Assembly: GCA_016712465.1 (NCBI GenBank)
Contig: JADJQZ010000001.1
Span: forward strand, 682,001 to 746,000
Reading direction: 5' to 3'
From: Candidatus Obscuribacter sp.
GTDB lineage: Bacteria; Cyanobacteriota; Vampirovibrionia; Obscuribacterales; Obscuribacteraceae
DNA length: 64,000 bases
Shown: in pieces, positions 25,829 through 34,385 of the stretch
How positions within the stretch are numbered: position 1 is the stretch's first letter
Layout of the letters: every line of letters starts with the position of its first letter
Notes under the pieces: generated by a model
Database searches by the model: none
Told to the model about the DNA's origin: nothing
The model's input: only the letters and a program-made list of their open reading frames with translations
Made by a program: the position numbers and the translations under genes

Positions 25829-26878
25829 TTGAGAGTAATTGTACCGACATGGCTGAGCTTTGCTCTGGCAGTTTTCCTAGTCAGTAGTTGCTGGAATCCG
25901 GCAGCAGCGAGAGCACGAGACCTGGAACCCGTATCCACAGTTTCGCTTTCACCGCAAATACTTGAGTTTTTGCGATGGCTACCGGCCGACACGGAAACTG
26001 TGGCTGTTACTCAAGTGCCCATTGTTTTGCCTGCTGAAAAGGAATGGTATGAGCTTGAGCCAGAGTACTTTACCAGGCGGATAAGCACCGTTTGTGGAAT
26101 GTTGCCTGGATATACCTGGGCAAAGGGGCTAAAGATAGATCGGGTGGTATCTGGTTCTCGCAACTTTAGACAACCTACAAACATGGGAATGTCTTTATTT
26201 GATGGTTGCTCCGTGCTGGTGATTTCCGAGGATTCACCAATAAGTGGCCGGCAGATCATACAGGCGGCTTCAATCAATTGTGACTTCAAGGAAAGAGCGT
26301 CCGGCTTGGAGATTCTAAGTTTTAAGAAGCGAATTATGGATGACACATGGACGTTCTATATGTGCTCGGTGTCGCCCAATATTATCCTTTGGGCTAGCGA
26401 CAGGCGCTATCTACATGAGCTTTTGGCTCGCCGCAAGTCGAAAATCAAACGCCAGGCTTTTCTTTCATCCAGTGAGCTTTGGAGAAATTTAGATGTTCGT
26501 TCTGACTTCTTTGCCCTGAGAGATTTTAGAAAGTGCAAAAGTCCAACAGATTCCTTAAGCACGTTTTTTCTCCTTGAGCCCTCCCCTGAGCGTCTATACA
26601 TTGATACGGGACTGGTTGGCTACAGGGTTTCATACAAGTACAGTACGACTACTCTTGAAGAGACCTACATTTCTTATGATTGGAAAGCGCAGGAGATACG
26701 AGAGTACCATGAAACTCATTCAAAGTCTTTCCGCGATGAACTTGTTCCCTGTAAAATGGCTTACCGTAGGGGGACATGGTTGAATGTTTCTACTGATGTA
26801 TCGAAGGGGTCGAGTGATGCTCACTTTATTTTTCTATTTGGTGCCCTTTCTCTTTTAGGGCACACCTTGGTTGTTTGA
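25829..26878 (+). CDS. Secreted hypothetical protein
   Basis: 349 residues with a signal peptide (hydrophobic SFALAVFLVSSCW, cleavage after PAAARA). The N-terminal mature part ILEFLRWLPADTETVAV resembles the start of DUF3352-like exported proteins, which begin with a 'proteins and pressure of thresholds' LPADT phrase; the resemblance is limited to that short stretch. A hydrophobic C-terminus (HFIFLFGALSLLGHTLVV) could be a tail anchor. Start codon uncertain: TTG 25829 is only one base from GGAG. Unknown function. Confidence 0.6.
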   Translation: MRVIVPTWLSFALAVFLVSSCWNPAAARARDLEPVSTVSLSPQILEFLRWLPADTETVAVTQVPIVLPAEKEWYELEPEYFTRRISTVCGMLPGYTWAKGLKIDRVVSGSRNFRQPTNMGMSLFDGCSVLVISEDSPISGRQIIQAASINCDFKERASGLEILSFKKRIMDDTWTFYMCSVSPNIILWASDRRYLHELLARRKSKIKRQAFLSSSELWRNLDVRSDFFALRDFRKCKSPTDSLSTFFLLEPSPERLYIDTGLVGYRVSYKYSTTTLEETYISYDWKAQEIREYHETHSKSFRDELVPCKMAYRRGTWLNVSTDVSKGSSDAHFIFLFGALSLLGHTLVV

Positions 26879-27037
26879 GTCGGTTGGTGCTGCTTGGACA
26901 GCGAGTTTGCTGTTTCTGCCGGGTTGGAGTTACTAGCGCCAGTGATTGCCTAAGGTTCGTGAGTTTGAAAATAACCAAGCCTTACTTGATAGATTACTCT
27001 TTTGCTTGCCCTTGTGGGCTGATGGGTCTCATTTGTT

Positions 27038-27043
27038 TATAAT
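27038..27043 (+). promoter_or_regulatory. -10 element placed for a leaderless transcript
   Basis: Consensus TATAAT ends six bases before the ATG at 27050, the same geometry as at 19591-19596. No Shine-Dalgarno site is present between it and the start. TTGTGG at 27012-27017 is a weak, over-spaced -35. Confidence 0.5.
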
Positions 27044-27049
27044 GGCAGC

Positions 27050-27679
27050 ATGAAACCAGAGCGCAGCCAATTTACCCGCACCGAATTGAGGATAATCGAC
27101 CAGTACCGCACGCCCTACCAGGTGCAGCGATATCTGAAAACGCTTTCCTACAATCATGACCATACGATATGGTCCTTTCGCGAAGTGGTAAAGCGAAAGA
27201 CGGCTCATTGCCTGGAAGGGGCGTTGACTGCGGCTGCCATTCTGGAGCAACACGGCTATCCGCCTTTGCTCATGAGTCTTGAATCAGTAGATAATCTCGA
27301 CCACGTTTTGTTCGTCTTTCGTGCTTCCACCGGCTGGGGGGCAGTCGGTCGCTCGCGCGATACCGGCTTGCACGGGCGCCGTCCCGTTTTTCGCAGCGCA
27401 CGAGATCTTGCTCTCAGCTATTTTGACCCCTATGTCGATAATAGCGGACGTATCACCGCCTATGGTGTCGTCGATTTGAATGATCTAAGTCGCTGTAATT
27501 GGCGATTTTCAGAGTCTAAGCTGACTCGGGTGGAGAATTATCTCATTGAATGCGACCATACCGACATTGTCTCGTCGGAGCGGCGCTATCAGCGCCTTCT
27601 TAAGCGTTTCAAGGAATTCAAGGCCAAGTACCCAAATCGACAGGTGACTTACTTCGATAATAAAGATACCTGGATGTGA
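27050..27679 (+). CDS. Transglutaminase-like cysteine protein
   Basis: 209 residues. The Cys-His part of a transglutaminase/NlpC-like papain fold is visible: KTAHCLEGALTAAAILEQ (C54, at the start of a long helix) and SVDNLDHVLFVFR (H85 at a strand). A third acidic residue would follow near the Asp in GRSRDTGLHG. No signal peptide, so it is probably cytoplasmic. The C-terminal tail is basic and helical. It may act as a protease or amidase; substrate unknown. Likely leaderless. Confidence 0.7.
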   Translation: MKPERSQFTRTELRIIDQYRTPYQVQRYLKTLSYNHDHTIWSFREVVKRKTAHCLEGALTAAAILEQHGYPPLLMSLESVDNLDHVLFVFRASTGWGAVGRSRDTGLHGRRPVFRSARDLALSYFDPYVDNSGRITAYGVVDLNDLSRCNWRFSESKLTRVENYLIECDHTDIVSSERRYQRLLKRFKEFKAKYPNRQVTYFDNKDTWM

Positions 27680-27734
27680 GGCTGCCTGAACTAGGTCCAT
27701 GTGCCGATATATGCTTCATTGACTGAGTCGGGAC

Positions 27735-28889
27735 TTATCTGAGAGTTACTTCCAACGCCTTCGGGAAGTAAACCTGATCATCTTCCATGAGACGCTTGAG
27801 ATGCAGGCTGTTGACATTATAGGTGAGCTTGATCTTGCCCGGTCCGGCTTTGTATTCGGGATGGGCTTTGACGCTGTAGTAGAAAAGTTCAGGGTCTCTG
27901 GGAAACTTGTAGACCTCTTTGCGGGGGCTCCAGGGTCCTTCCGGGCGCATGGCCGTGCGCACCATGATAGCGGACCTGTCTGAAGGAATATAGAAGCAGT
28001 AGAGACCCTTTAAGCCCTCAATTCTTACCACGGACATTTCCGAAGCCCCGTCTTCAAACAGAATCTCAGGCAACTCTCTGGCTTTCACCCATTTGCCCGA
28101 CCACCACTCCATTTCTTTCATGTTGATCTGAGCGAGGTCGTACAGTTTGATGCGGGAAAGTGCCGTGGGATTTCGCACTGTGCCAATAGCCATGCCGGTG
28201 TAGGAGTTGAACATATAGAGATAATCGCCTTCTTGGTAGCAAGCCACTGAGAGTAAGGCGATGCCGGCGCTTTGCTTCAATCTGAAGACGCGCTGGACCC
28301 ATTTGTCGGGGCTGTCTTTGGGGTTTAGTACGACGATTATGTGATTGTCGCGCATCTTGAACTGAAAGGGTGCGGGCAACTGTCGGTCTGTCTTGACCGT
28401 ATGCTGAAAGAGATAGAGGCGGCCGTCGATTTCAATGCCGTCGCCGGGCCAGTAATAATTTGTGCCGTCTTCTTCCCGGCAAATGAAAAAGTCGCGTTTG
28501 CCGAAGTAATACTTGAGTTTACCGCCAGCTTGTCGTGGCTTATCCACGGCTACACAGTTGCGCTCCATGCGGCAGCCTGTGCGTTTCCCACCGACAATCT
28601 TGCCGCGAAAGCTGTCTCCGAAGAGCCAGACCGAAGTTCCATCCGATAGGGGGATAGAATAGGCGGCGTCGCCGCCGCAGAAACCGGTTTTACTGTCGAT
28701 GCGCCTTTGCAAGGATGGGTCGGGGCGGCAACTCAGCACCTCAGGCGGGGCTTTCGGCTTTTGTGGTGCCCCGGGCGGGGCCTGGGCTAGCACCGGCACG
28801 CTAGCGGCAAGGGCAACTGCCATGGCAATTGCCCTTGCACCGAAGCCTCTTTTCAGACTCTTAGTTTTGCTGAGGCTGATTCTCGCCAT
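27735..28889 (-). CDS. Secreted DUF4185-like beta-propeller protein
   Basis: 384 residues from ATG 28889, which sits 29 bases inside the 3' end of the protease gene, so translation is likely coupled; an upstream in-frame GTG would only add unlikely residues. Signal peptide: basic KSLKRGF then AIAMAVALAASVPVLAQA. The mature protein contains GTSVWLFGDSFRG, the hallmark phrase of DUF4185/five-bladed propellers, then repeated beta motifs (NYYWPGDGIEIDGRLYLFQ, CYQEGDYLYMFNSYTG, SVVRIEGLKGLYCFYIPS). Related folds are glycosidases, but catalytic residues cannot be assigned. Probably exported or periplasmic. Confidence 0.75.
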   Translation of the reverse strand: MARISLSKTKSLKRGFGARAIAMAVALAASVPVLAQAPPGAPQKPKAPPEVLSCRPDPSLQRRIDSKTGFCGGDAAYSIPLSDGTSVWLFGDSFRGKIVGGKRTGCRMERNCVAVDKPRQAGGKLKYYFGKRDFFICREEDGTNYYWPGDGIEIDGRLYLFQHTVKTDRQLPAPFQFKMRDNHIIVVLNPKDSPDKWVQRVFRLKQSAGIALLSVACYQEGDYLYMFNSYTGMAIGTVRNPTALSRIKLYDLAQINMKEMEWWSGKWVKARELPEILFEDGASEMSVVRIEGLKGLYCFYIPSDRSAIMVRTAMRPEGPWSPRKEVYKFPRDPELFYYSVKAHPEYKAGPGKIKLTYNVNSLHLKRLMEDDQVYFPKALEVTLR

Positions 28890-31800
28890 CTTTACCGTCG
28901 GCTGGCTTGTCCTGGCTGGTTCCGGCTGCGCCTGTGGCGTCAGGTTTATCTGACGAATCAGAGTGGCTGCCGTTGCCGTTTTTCTTGCCGTTCTTACCAT
29001 TGCCGGTGCTGATACCAGTCAGTCCGGGCAGAAGGTCGAGGCTAATGACAGCCGGCGTGCCCACCTGCTTGCGCTCGGCCAGAGCATTGATTTCTCTTTC
29101 AATGTCTTCCTGGCTGCGAGTGGGTTCGAGAATGGCCACCAGGTCGCGGTAGTAGAGGGTCTCTTTCTCAACCAGAGCCCTGGCAATTTTGTCCAGTTCA
29201 GCCCGTTTTGATTTGATCAGGTTGCGGGTGCTCTCCACGCAGTCGTCGACTATTTTCTTGATTTCGCGATCAATCTGAGCTTCCGTTTCTTCTGAGGCTC
29301 TGCCATAACGGCCGCCGCTGCCATCGATTTTGTCGCCGAGGCTGCGGTCGGTGTTGAAAACAAAAGAACCCATACCATACTGGCGCACCATGGCTGATGC
29401 CGTTTGCGCCACATTGACCAGGTCTTGTGAGACGCCTGCCGTGGTGGTCTCCATGTAGAAGTTTTCCGCCACATAACCGCCCAGGGAGATTTCGATGCGA
29501 GTCAAAAGCTCTTGCTTGGTGGGGGAATGGTGGAAAGGATCGTCTTTGCGGATCGGCCACATATAGCCCAGGGTGCGACCCGTGGGAACGATGGTCACTA
29601 CCTGCACCAGCTCTTTTTTGTTTCTGAAGTAGGTGACGATGGCATGACCGGCTTCATGATAAGCAGTTGCCCAGAGTTCTTCCACCAGAATTTTCTGGCT
29701 GCGGCTTATTCCGAAGCTTACTCTTTGAATGGCCCGGAAGAGGTCGTGACTCTTGATGGTGGTGCGACCTTCTCTGATGGCAAAGAGACCGGCTTCGTTG
29801 ACGATATTGGCCAGTTCCGCGCCCGAGTCGAAGACGGTCATGCGGGCTATTTCCAGAATCGATACATCGCTGTCCAGTTTGTATTTTTCCAGGTATTTGG
29901 AAAGGATGGATTCCCGTCCTTCCAGGTTGGGCAGGGGCACTTCAATGATGCGATCGAAGCGACCTGGTCTGGTGAGTGCCGGATCTAGCATGCTGGCATT
30001 GTTGGTAGCGCCGATGGTCAAGACCTTGTGCTTGCCGAAGCCATCCAGTTCAACCAGGAACTGGTTGAGGGTTTTATTGGAATCCTGGATGGCGCCGCCT
30101 CCGCGGTCGAAGCCTCTTTTGCCGCCGATAGCGTCTATCTCGTCGATGAAGACAATGGCTGGTTTGCCGCTGCGGCGAGCCTGCTCGTACACTTTGCGGA
30201 TACGCTCCGAGCCGACGCCGGCCCACATAGATTGGAAGTCGCCGCCGGAAAGGGCATAGAAGGGTACGCCAGCTTCATTGGCGATGGCTCTGGCCATCAT
30301 GGTCTTACCGGTACCGGGAGGACCAACCAAGAGCACGCCTTTGGGGGCTTTCAGACCCAGGGAAATAACCAGGTCGATATTTTTGAGCAGGGCGATAACT
30401 TCCGCTGCTTCCGCCTTTGCTTCGTCCATGCCTTTGACGTCGTCTAGTTTGACGTCGAGGTCGGGCACGCGACCAAGGTTCATGCCGCCTGTATTGAGTT
30501 TGTGACCGGCAGTGACGGAAAGCTTATCGATAGCCGCTTCCAGATCTTCTTCGGTAACTACTTTGCGGGCGTTTCTCACGGCTAGAATAGCCGCCTCGTT
30601 GCAGGTGGCGGCAATGTCGGCGCCTGAGAAATTGACGGAGAGCTTGGCCAGTTTTTGCAGATCCGGCTCGGCTTCCAGTTTGATCTCTTTCAGATATTTG
30701 GCAAAAATGAGGGCCCTGGCCTCTTTATCAGGCAAGCCCACATAGACTTTTCTATCGAAGCGACCGGAGCGGAAGAAGGCCGGGTCTAATTTCTCTTCCA
30801 TGTTGGTGGCGCCGATGGTGACGACGTTGGAGCGGCCGATGCCGTCCAATTCAACCAAAATCTGATTGAGTTCATCGGTTCTTGAGGAGCCTATGTCGGT
30901 GACGGTGCCGGCGATGGAATCGATTTCATCGATAAAGACAATGGCCGCCGGGCTCTTTCTTGCCTGGGTGTAAATGGAGCGAATGCGATTGGAGCCCTCG
31001 CCTTTAACGGAGCCGATCAAGAATGAAGCAGAAAGACCGTAGAACGGCACACCGGCTTCGTTGGCGATAGCCTTGGCCAGCATCGACTTACCTACGCCCG
31101 GAGGACCGATCATCAAGATGCCTTTTGGCAGCTTGGCGCCTATCTTGCGCAGGTCATCGCCCCTTTGCAGAAAGTCGACAATCTCTGTCACTTCTTGTTT
31201 GACGTCGTCGATGCCTATGACCGAGTCGAAGCGAATAGTGGGGTCGTGGCTGATGAGAGCCACATCGGAGTTTGTGATGGAGCGCTCAAGCCCGACCGAG
31301 ACTCTGTCGAGGGCCTTCAAAACCATTTCGGTGTTGACTTTGCCGGGGTGGCCGGGGCGTCTGGCGATGAGAGCGGCTTCGTTGATGACACCGGCGATTT
31401 CAGCGGGAGAGTAGTTGGCCGTAAGGTTTGTCAGATGGTCAATATCTAGATCGCTTTCATCGCATTGCACTTTGCCCAGGTAATACTTGAAGAGATCTTT
31501 GCGCTCTTGCGGAGTGGGCATCTGGAAGTAGATGCGTCTGTCCATGCGGCCTGCCCGCATCAAGGCGGGATCGAGCATGCCATCATTATTGGTGGCACCA
31601 ATGACCATCAGGCGAGAGCCGTGGAAGCCGTCCATTTCCGTAAGCAGGGTATTGAGGGTCATGTTCATGTCGGCCATGCCGCCGAAGCCCCGGTCTTGCT
31701 GCCGCTTTGAGGCCATGGATTCGATTTCGTCGATGAAGAGGATGGCCCGGTCGTGTCTTTGCAGTTTACGGAAGAGGGTTTTTAGTTTGAGCACTCCCAA

Positions 31801-32328
31801 GCCCATAATCAGACCGCTAATGGCGCCGCCTTCTACTACGTAGAAAGGCACGCCCACTTCATTGGCAATGGCTCTGGCAAAAAGGGTTTTGCCCACGCCG
31901 GGGGAACCCACGAAGAGCATACCCTTGGGCACCTGAGCGCCGGAGCCTTCGTAGTGGGCGGATTTTTTGAGAATATCGATGGCTTCTTTGATTTCAATCT
32001 TAGCCGCCTCGTTACCCACCATCTCATCGAGGGTCTTGGGAGCTTTGGGACTGATTGGGGATTCTTTGAAGAGGAATTTGAAAGCTTTGCGCCAGATGCT
32101 CTTGGGGGCTTTGGAATCAGCCCGGGGCGGTAGCGGGAAGATAATGGAAAGGAGGATGTAGAACTGGATGAGTATGAAGAGGGCGCCGTAAACACCGGCC
32201 GCCACCACGGAGACGACGGAGTATTTGAGCAGAGCCGGGAAAGAGACGAAGGGATTCCAGAACTGCGCCGTTAAGACCAGAAGTACAATCCATAGAACGA
32301 AAAGTGTCCAGCGAGCCCAGTTTTTCAT
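28861..32328 (-). CDS. FtsH-type membrane protease with three AAA+ modules
   Basis: 1155 residues against about 610-650 for ordinary FtsH. Two membrane segments (about 7-24, 35-65) are followed by three AAA+ modules: Walker A GSPGVGKT 141-148, GPPGVGKS 408-415 and GPPGTGKT 669-676; Walker B ILFIDEIE 196-203, IVFIDEID 463-470 and IVFIDEID near 725-732; each has its GR(F/M)DR arginine finger. The M41 peptidase follows, with HEAGH 891-895 and the third zinc ligand in SQDL near 969. The tail is Lys/Asn/Asp-rich. FtsH degrades membrane and soluble proteins. The pore FVG is IMG, VKG and WAG in modules 1-3. GGAG lies 12 bases before the ATG. Confidence 0.9.
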   Translation of the reverse strand: MKNWARWTLFVLWIVLLVLTAQFWNPFVSFPALLKYSVVSVVAAGVYGALFILIQFYILLSIIFPLPPRADSKAPKSIWRKAFKFLFKESPISPKAPKTLDEMVGNEAAKIEIKEAIDILKKSAHYEGSGAQVPKGMLFVGSPGVGKTLFARAIANEVGVPFYVVEGGAISGLIMGLGVLKLKTLFRKLQRHDRAILFIDEIESMASKRQQDRGFGGMADMNMTLNTLLTEMDGFHGSRLMVIGATNNDGMLDPALMRAGRMDRRIYFQMPTPQERKDLFKYYLGKVQCDESDLDIDHLTNLTANYSPAEIAGVINEAALIARRPGHPGKVNTEMVLKALDRVSVGLERSITNSDVALISHDPTIRFDSVIGIDDVKQEVTEIVDFLQRGDDLRKIGAKLPKGILMIGPPGVGKSMLAKAIANEAGVPFYGLSASFLIGSVKGEGSNRIRSIYTQARKSPAAIVFIDEIDSIAGTVTDIGSSRTDELNQILVELDGIGRSNVVTIGATNMEEKLDPAFFRSGRFDRKVYVGLPDKEARALIFAKYLKEIKLEAEPDLQKLAKLSVNFSGADIAATCNEAAILAVRNARKVVTEEDLEAAIDKLSVTAGHKLNTGGMNLGRVPDLDVKLDDVKGMDEAKAEAAEVIALLKNIDLVISLGLKAPKGVLLVGPPGTGKTMMARAIANEAGVPFYALSGGDFQSMWAGVGSERIRKVYEQARRSGKPAIVFIDEIDAIGGKRGFDRGGGAIQDSNKTLNQFLVELDGFGKHKVLTIGATNNASMLDPALTRPGRFDRIIEVPLPNLEGRESILSKYLEKYKLDSDVSILEIARMTVFDSGAELANIVNEAGLFAIREGRTTIKSHDLFRAIQRVSFGISRSQKILVEELWATAYHEAGHAIVTYFRNKKELVQVVTIVPTGRTLGYMWPIRKDDPFHHSPTKQELLTRIEISLGGYVAENFYMETTTAGVSQDLVNVAQTASAMVRQYGMGSFVFNTDRSLGDKIDGSGGRYGRASEETEAQIDREIKKIVDDCVESTRNLIKSKRAELDKIARALVEKETLYYRDLVAILEPTRSQEDIEREINALAERKQVGTPAVISLDLLPGLTGISTGNGKNGKKNGNGSHSDSSDKPDATGAAGTSQDKPADGKDGENQPQQN

Positions 32329-32343
32329 GATTCAGGTCGTCTC

Positions 32344-32592
32344 CTAGTTGTTGGTCGGAAAATCAATATAGCGATTGCCGTGCCGGTCGGTTACCTTCTC
32401 GGGGATGCGGTACAACCTGGGCGAATCGGTGATTTTCAGTTCGGGAATGCCCCCTTCCGGTCTTTTCGTACCAAGGGCGGTAGTGCGCACATCGGAAACG
32501 CCTACTGGAACAGGCACCGGCGGATAATTGGCGCCTCCGAACATGGTGGTGAGGGCCAGGGCAATCAGTATTCCTATTATTGTTAGCTTCAT
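32344..32592 (-). CDS. Small membrane-anchored protein upstream of the triple-AAA protease
   Basis: 82 residues. N-terminal anchor or signal (MKLTIIGILIALALTTMFGG) and a Pro-rich, polar remainder (PPVPVPVGVSDVRTTALG, ITDSPRLYRIPEKVTDRHGN). The anchor resembles that of the neighbouring thioredoxin. The gene ends 15 bases before the protease ATG, so they should be co-translated; it may be a partner or regulator of the protease (inference). Its start codon lies in the last of three tandem 17-bp repeats. Confidence 0.7.
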   Translation of the reverse strand: MKLTIIGILIALALTTMFGGANYPPVPVPVGVSDVRTTALGTKRPEGGIPELKITDSPRLYRIPEKVTDRHGNRYIDFPTNN

Positions 32593-32629
32593 TCTATTGT
32601 CAGCTTCATTTTATCGTCAGTTTCATTCA
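32579..32629 (-). repeat. Triplicated 17-bp start region with chained mini-ORFs
   Basis: Three imperfect 17-bp units (32579-32595, 32596-32612, 32613-32629). On the minus strand each contains ATGAA(A/G)CT. Upstream units encode MKLTIK-stop (32626 to 32606) and MKLTIE-stop (32609 to 32589), and each stop overlaps the next ATG as ATGA, ending on the true start of the MKLTII gene at 32592. Confidence 0.75.
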
Positions 32630-32676
32630 GTGATCCGCTTGTGCTTCTGTATGCATGGTTATGCTTGTCGGTCGGC

Positions 32677-33144
32677 CTAGCTTACCGGTATATCCAGTTC
32701 CTTTTTGACCCAGTTGGAAAGCTCCTGCTTGCTCATTTCTCCAGAAGTGCTATTGACCGGTTTGCCTTTGCTGAAGAGTACGAAACCCGGCAAGGCCATA
32801 ACTTCGTAGCGCTCGGCCAGGGCGCCGTTAGCTTTGGCGTCGACTTTATACACTTTGAGGTAGCCCTGGCTCTCCTGGGCCAGCTTGCCCAGTTCCGGCT
32901 TCATATTGGTGCAATGCACGCAGTCTTGTGAGTAGAACTCTACCAATACCGGTTCATGGCTATCGAGCACTTCCCCCTGGAAGGTGCCTTCATTGATGTC
33001 ATCTACAAGCTCGGTCCCCTGATTGCTGCCGGCACCGGGTAAGTTAGCAGCCTGATTCCAGCCGAACTGGCTGTCTATGTTGCTGCCGTTCATATAGCTG
33101 CTTATTACCAGGGCTATGAGAAAACCTATGATGAGTTCTTTCAT
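32677..33144 (-). CDS. Membrane-anchored thioredoxin-like protein
   Basis: 155 residues. An N-terminal hydrophobic anchor (MKELIIGFLIALVISSYMNG) is followed by a thioredoxin domain with the active site YSQDCVHCTNMKP (C75, C78) and the cis-Pro in ALPGFVLF. CVHC instead of CGPC is typical of DsbA/TlpA-like variants, which suggests an oxidising or isomerising role outside the membrane, but family redox potential cannot be read from sequence. AAGGT precedes the ATG. It lies 84 bases upstream of the small anchored protein and so may belong to the protease operon. Confidence 0.82.
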   Translation of the reverse strand: MKELIIGFLIALVISSYMNGSNIDSQFGWNQAANLPGAGSNQGTELVDDINEGTFQGEVLDSHEPVLVEFYSQDCVHCTNMKPELGKLAQESQGYLKVYKVDAKANGALAERYEVMALPGFVLFSKGKPVNSTSGEMSKQELSNWVKKELDIPVS

Positions 33145-33372
33145 TGACTGACCTTATTTAGGCTCAAGGGTTGGGTGAAGTCGACAGGCGCATCTATGGA
33201 CATTTAAACAGAGTTTGCTCGGAAAGTTGTGCGAGCTTCGGCTTTGCCGGGCAAAAGGTCGGAACAGGTTTGCACCTGTGTACCAGACTACATATATATA
33301 TTGGCACAGCCTTATGAGATTTACACATACCGATTACGGTTTCACAACGGGTAATTACCCTGAATATAGCGA

Positions 33373-33396
33373 AAACGGACGATTTCTCGTCCGTTT
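33373..33396 (-). terminator. Rho-independent terminator after the fasciclin-domain gene
   Basis: A 10-bp perfect stem (AAACGGACGA with its complement) and a 4-base loop. On the minus strand it is followed by TTTTCG. It is 47 bases after the stop of the fasciclin-domain gene, which separates that gene from the thioredoxin-like one downstream. Confidence 0.75.
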
Positions 33397-33442
33397 CCTT
33401 GTAACTGCTTCGATTCTAAATGGGGTAAGCCCCGGGCGGCTC

Positions 33443-33988
33443 TTACTTGCCTCTTTCAGGAATCGGAATGTAGTCGATGATGTGGATAACGCCGTTGGAG
33501 GCTTTTACGTCGGGGGTTGTGGTAACGCAACCATCAACGATCAAAGTGCCGTCTTTGTTATCGAGCATCAAGCTTTCGCCCTGAAGAGTTACGGCGGAGC
33601 GCTTGTTGAGGAGTTCAGCCGCTTCTTGCTTGCCTTTCAGGTGGTGGTACTTGAGAACTTCCTGAAGTTTCTTGGGATCGTTCATCAGACCTTCACGGTT
33701 CTCTTTAGCCATTTTGCCCCAGCCGGCGTCGCTGGGCATGAAGACGGTGCGCTGACCGCCGGCTCTCAGAGCTCCGACCATGCCGGCTTTTTTGTAGGCT
33801 TCCATGGTGGTCTTGAGTTCGGGGGTACGAGCGGCGACAGAGGCCAGGTCGTTATGACGAACTACTCTGTGATGTCTTCTGTGGTGTCTGGCCGAGGCTT
33901 CTTGCGAAGTGCTCGCTACGAGACCGAAACCGACCAAAAGCGCGGCAGAAAGCGCGAATGAACGGCGACTCCACTGATTAAGTTGCAT
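33443..33988 (-). CDS. Secreted fasciclin (FAS1) domain protein
   Basis: 181 residues. Signal peptide (basic SRRSF, hydrophobic core, cleavage near TSQEASA) and then one FAS1 domain: SVAARTPELKTTMEAYKKAG, TVFMPSDAGWGKM, YHHLKGKQ and the C-terminal SNGVIHIIDYIPIP. A His/Arg-rich spacer (ARHHRRHHRVVRH) precedes the domain. FAS1 domains mediate adhesion. AAAGGAGAAGC precedes the ATG. It follows trxA on the same strand by 76 bases. Confidence 0.92.
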   Translation of the reverse strand: MQLNQWSRRSFALSAALLVGFGLVASTSQEASARHHRRHHRVVRHNDLASVAARTPELKTTMEAYKKAGMVGALRAGGQRTVFMPSDAGWGKMAKENREGLMNDPKKLQEVLKYHHLKGKQEAAELLNKRSAVTLQGESLMLDNKDGTLIVDGCVTTTPDVKASNGVIHIIDYIPIPERGK

Positions 33989-34064
33989 TAGCTTCTCCTT
34001 TCAATTCAGCCGGGGGGGAGACCCTTGCCGGCTTTACTGACTACTTGTCTAGGCTGCTTGATAA

Positions 34065-34385
34065 TTAAACGTGCTTGTTTATGTGCTGGGTGAGCGTGGA
34101 CTTGGGCACAGCTCCAACCACTTCTTCCATGACCTGTCCGCTTTTGAAAAGGAACAAGCTGGGAATGCCGCGGATTTTGTAGGCTTGCGCGGTTTTGGGA
34201 TTTTCGTCGGTATTGAGTTTGACTACTTTCAGTCTTCCCTCATACTCCTTGGAAAGGTCCTCGACCACCGGCGCGACGGCCTTACAAGGTCCGCACCAGG
34301 GTGCCCAAAAGTCTACGAGCACTGGAATGTCAGCTTTCAAGACTTCCTGCTCGAAGGTGGAATCGGTTACGTTTGCAACGGACAT
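34065..34385 (-). CDS. trxA: Thioredoxin
   Basis: 106 residues with the canonical WCGPC active site (C31, C34) in FWAPWCGPCKAVAPV and the cis-Pro in RGIPSLFLF. Cytoplasmic protein disulfide reductase, reduced by thioredoxin reductase. GGGAGGTCC lies 11 bases before ATG. It may be co-transcribed with the fasciclin-domain gene 76 bases downstream; a GC-rich inverted repeat AGCCGG/CCGGCT in the gap lacks a T-run. Confidence 0.95.
   Translation of the reverse strand: MSVANVTDSTFEQEVLKADIPVLVDFWAPWCGPCKAVAPVVEDLSKEYEGRLKVVKLNTDENPKTAQAYKIRGIPSLFLFKSGQVMEEVVGAVPKSTLTQHINKHV

Noticed and set aside
26841..26863. Inverted repeat GTGCCC/GGGCAC at the end of the secreted protein gene
   Set aside because: It lies inside the coding region and is not followed by a T-run.
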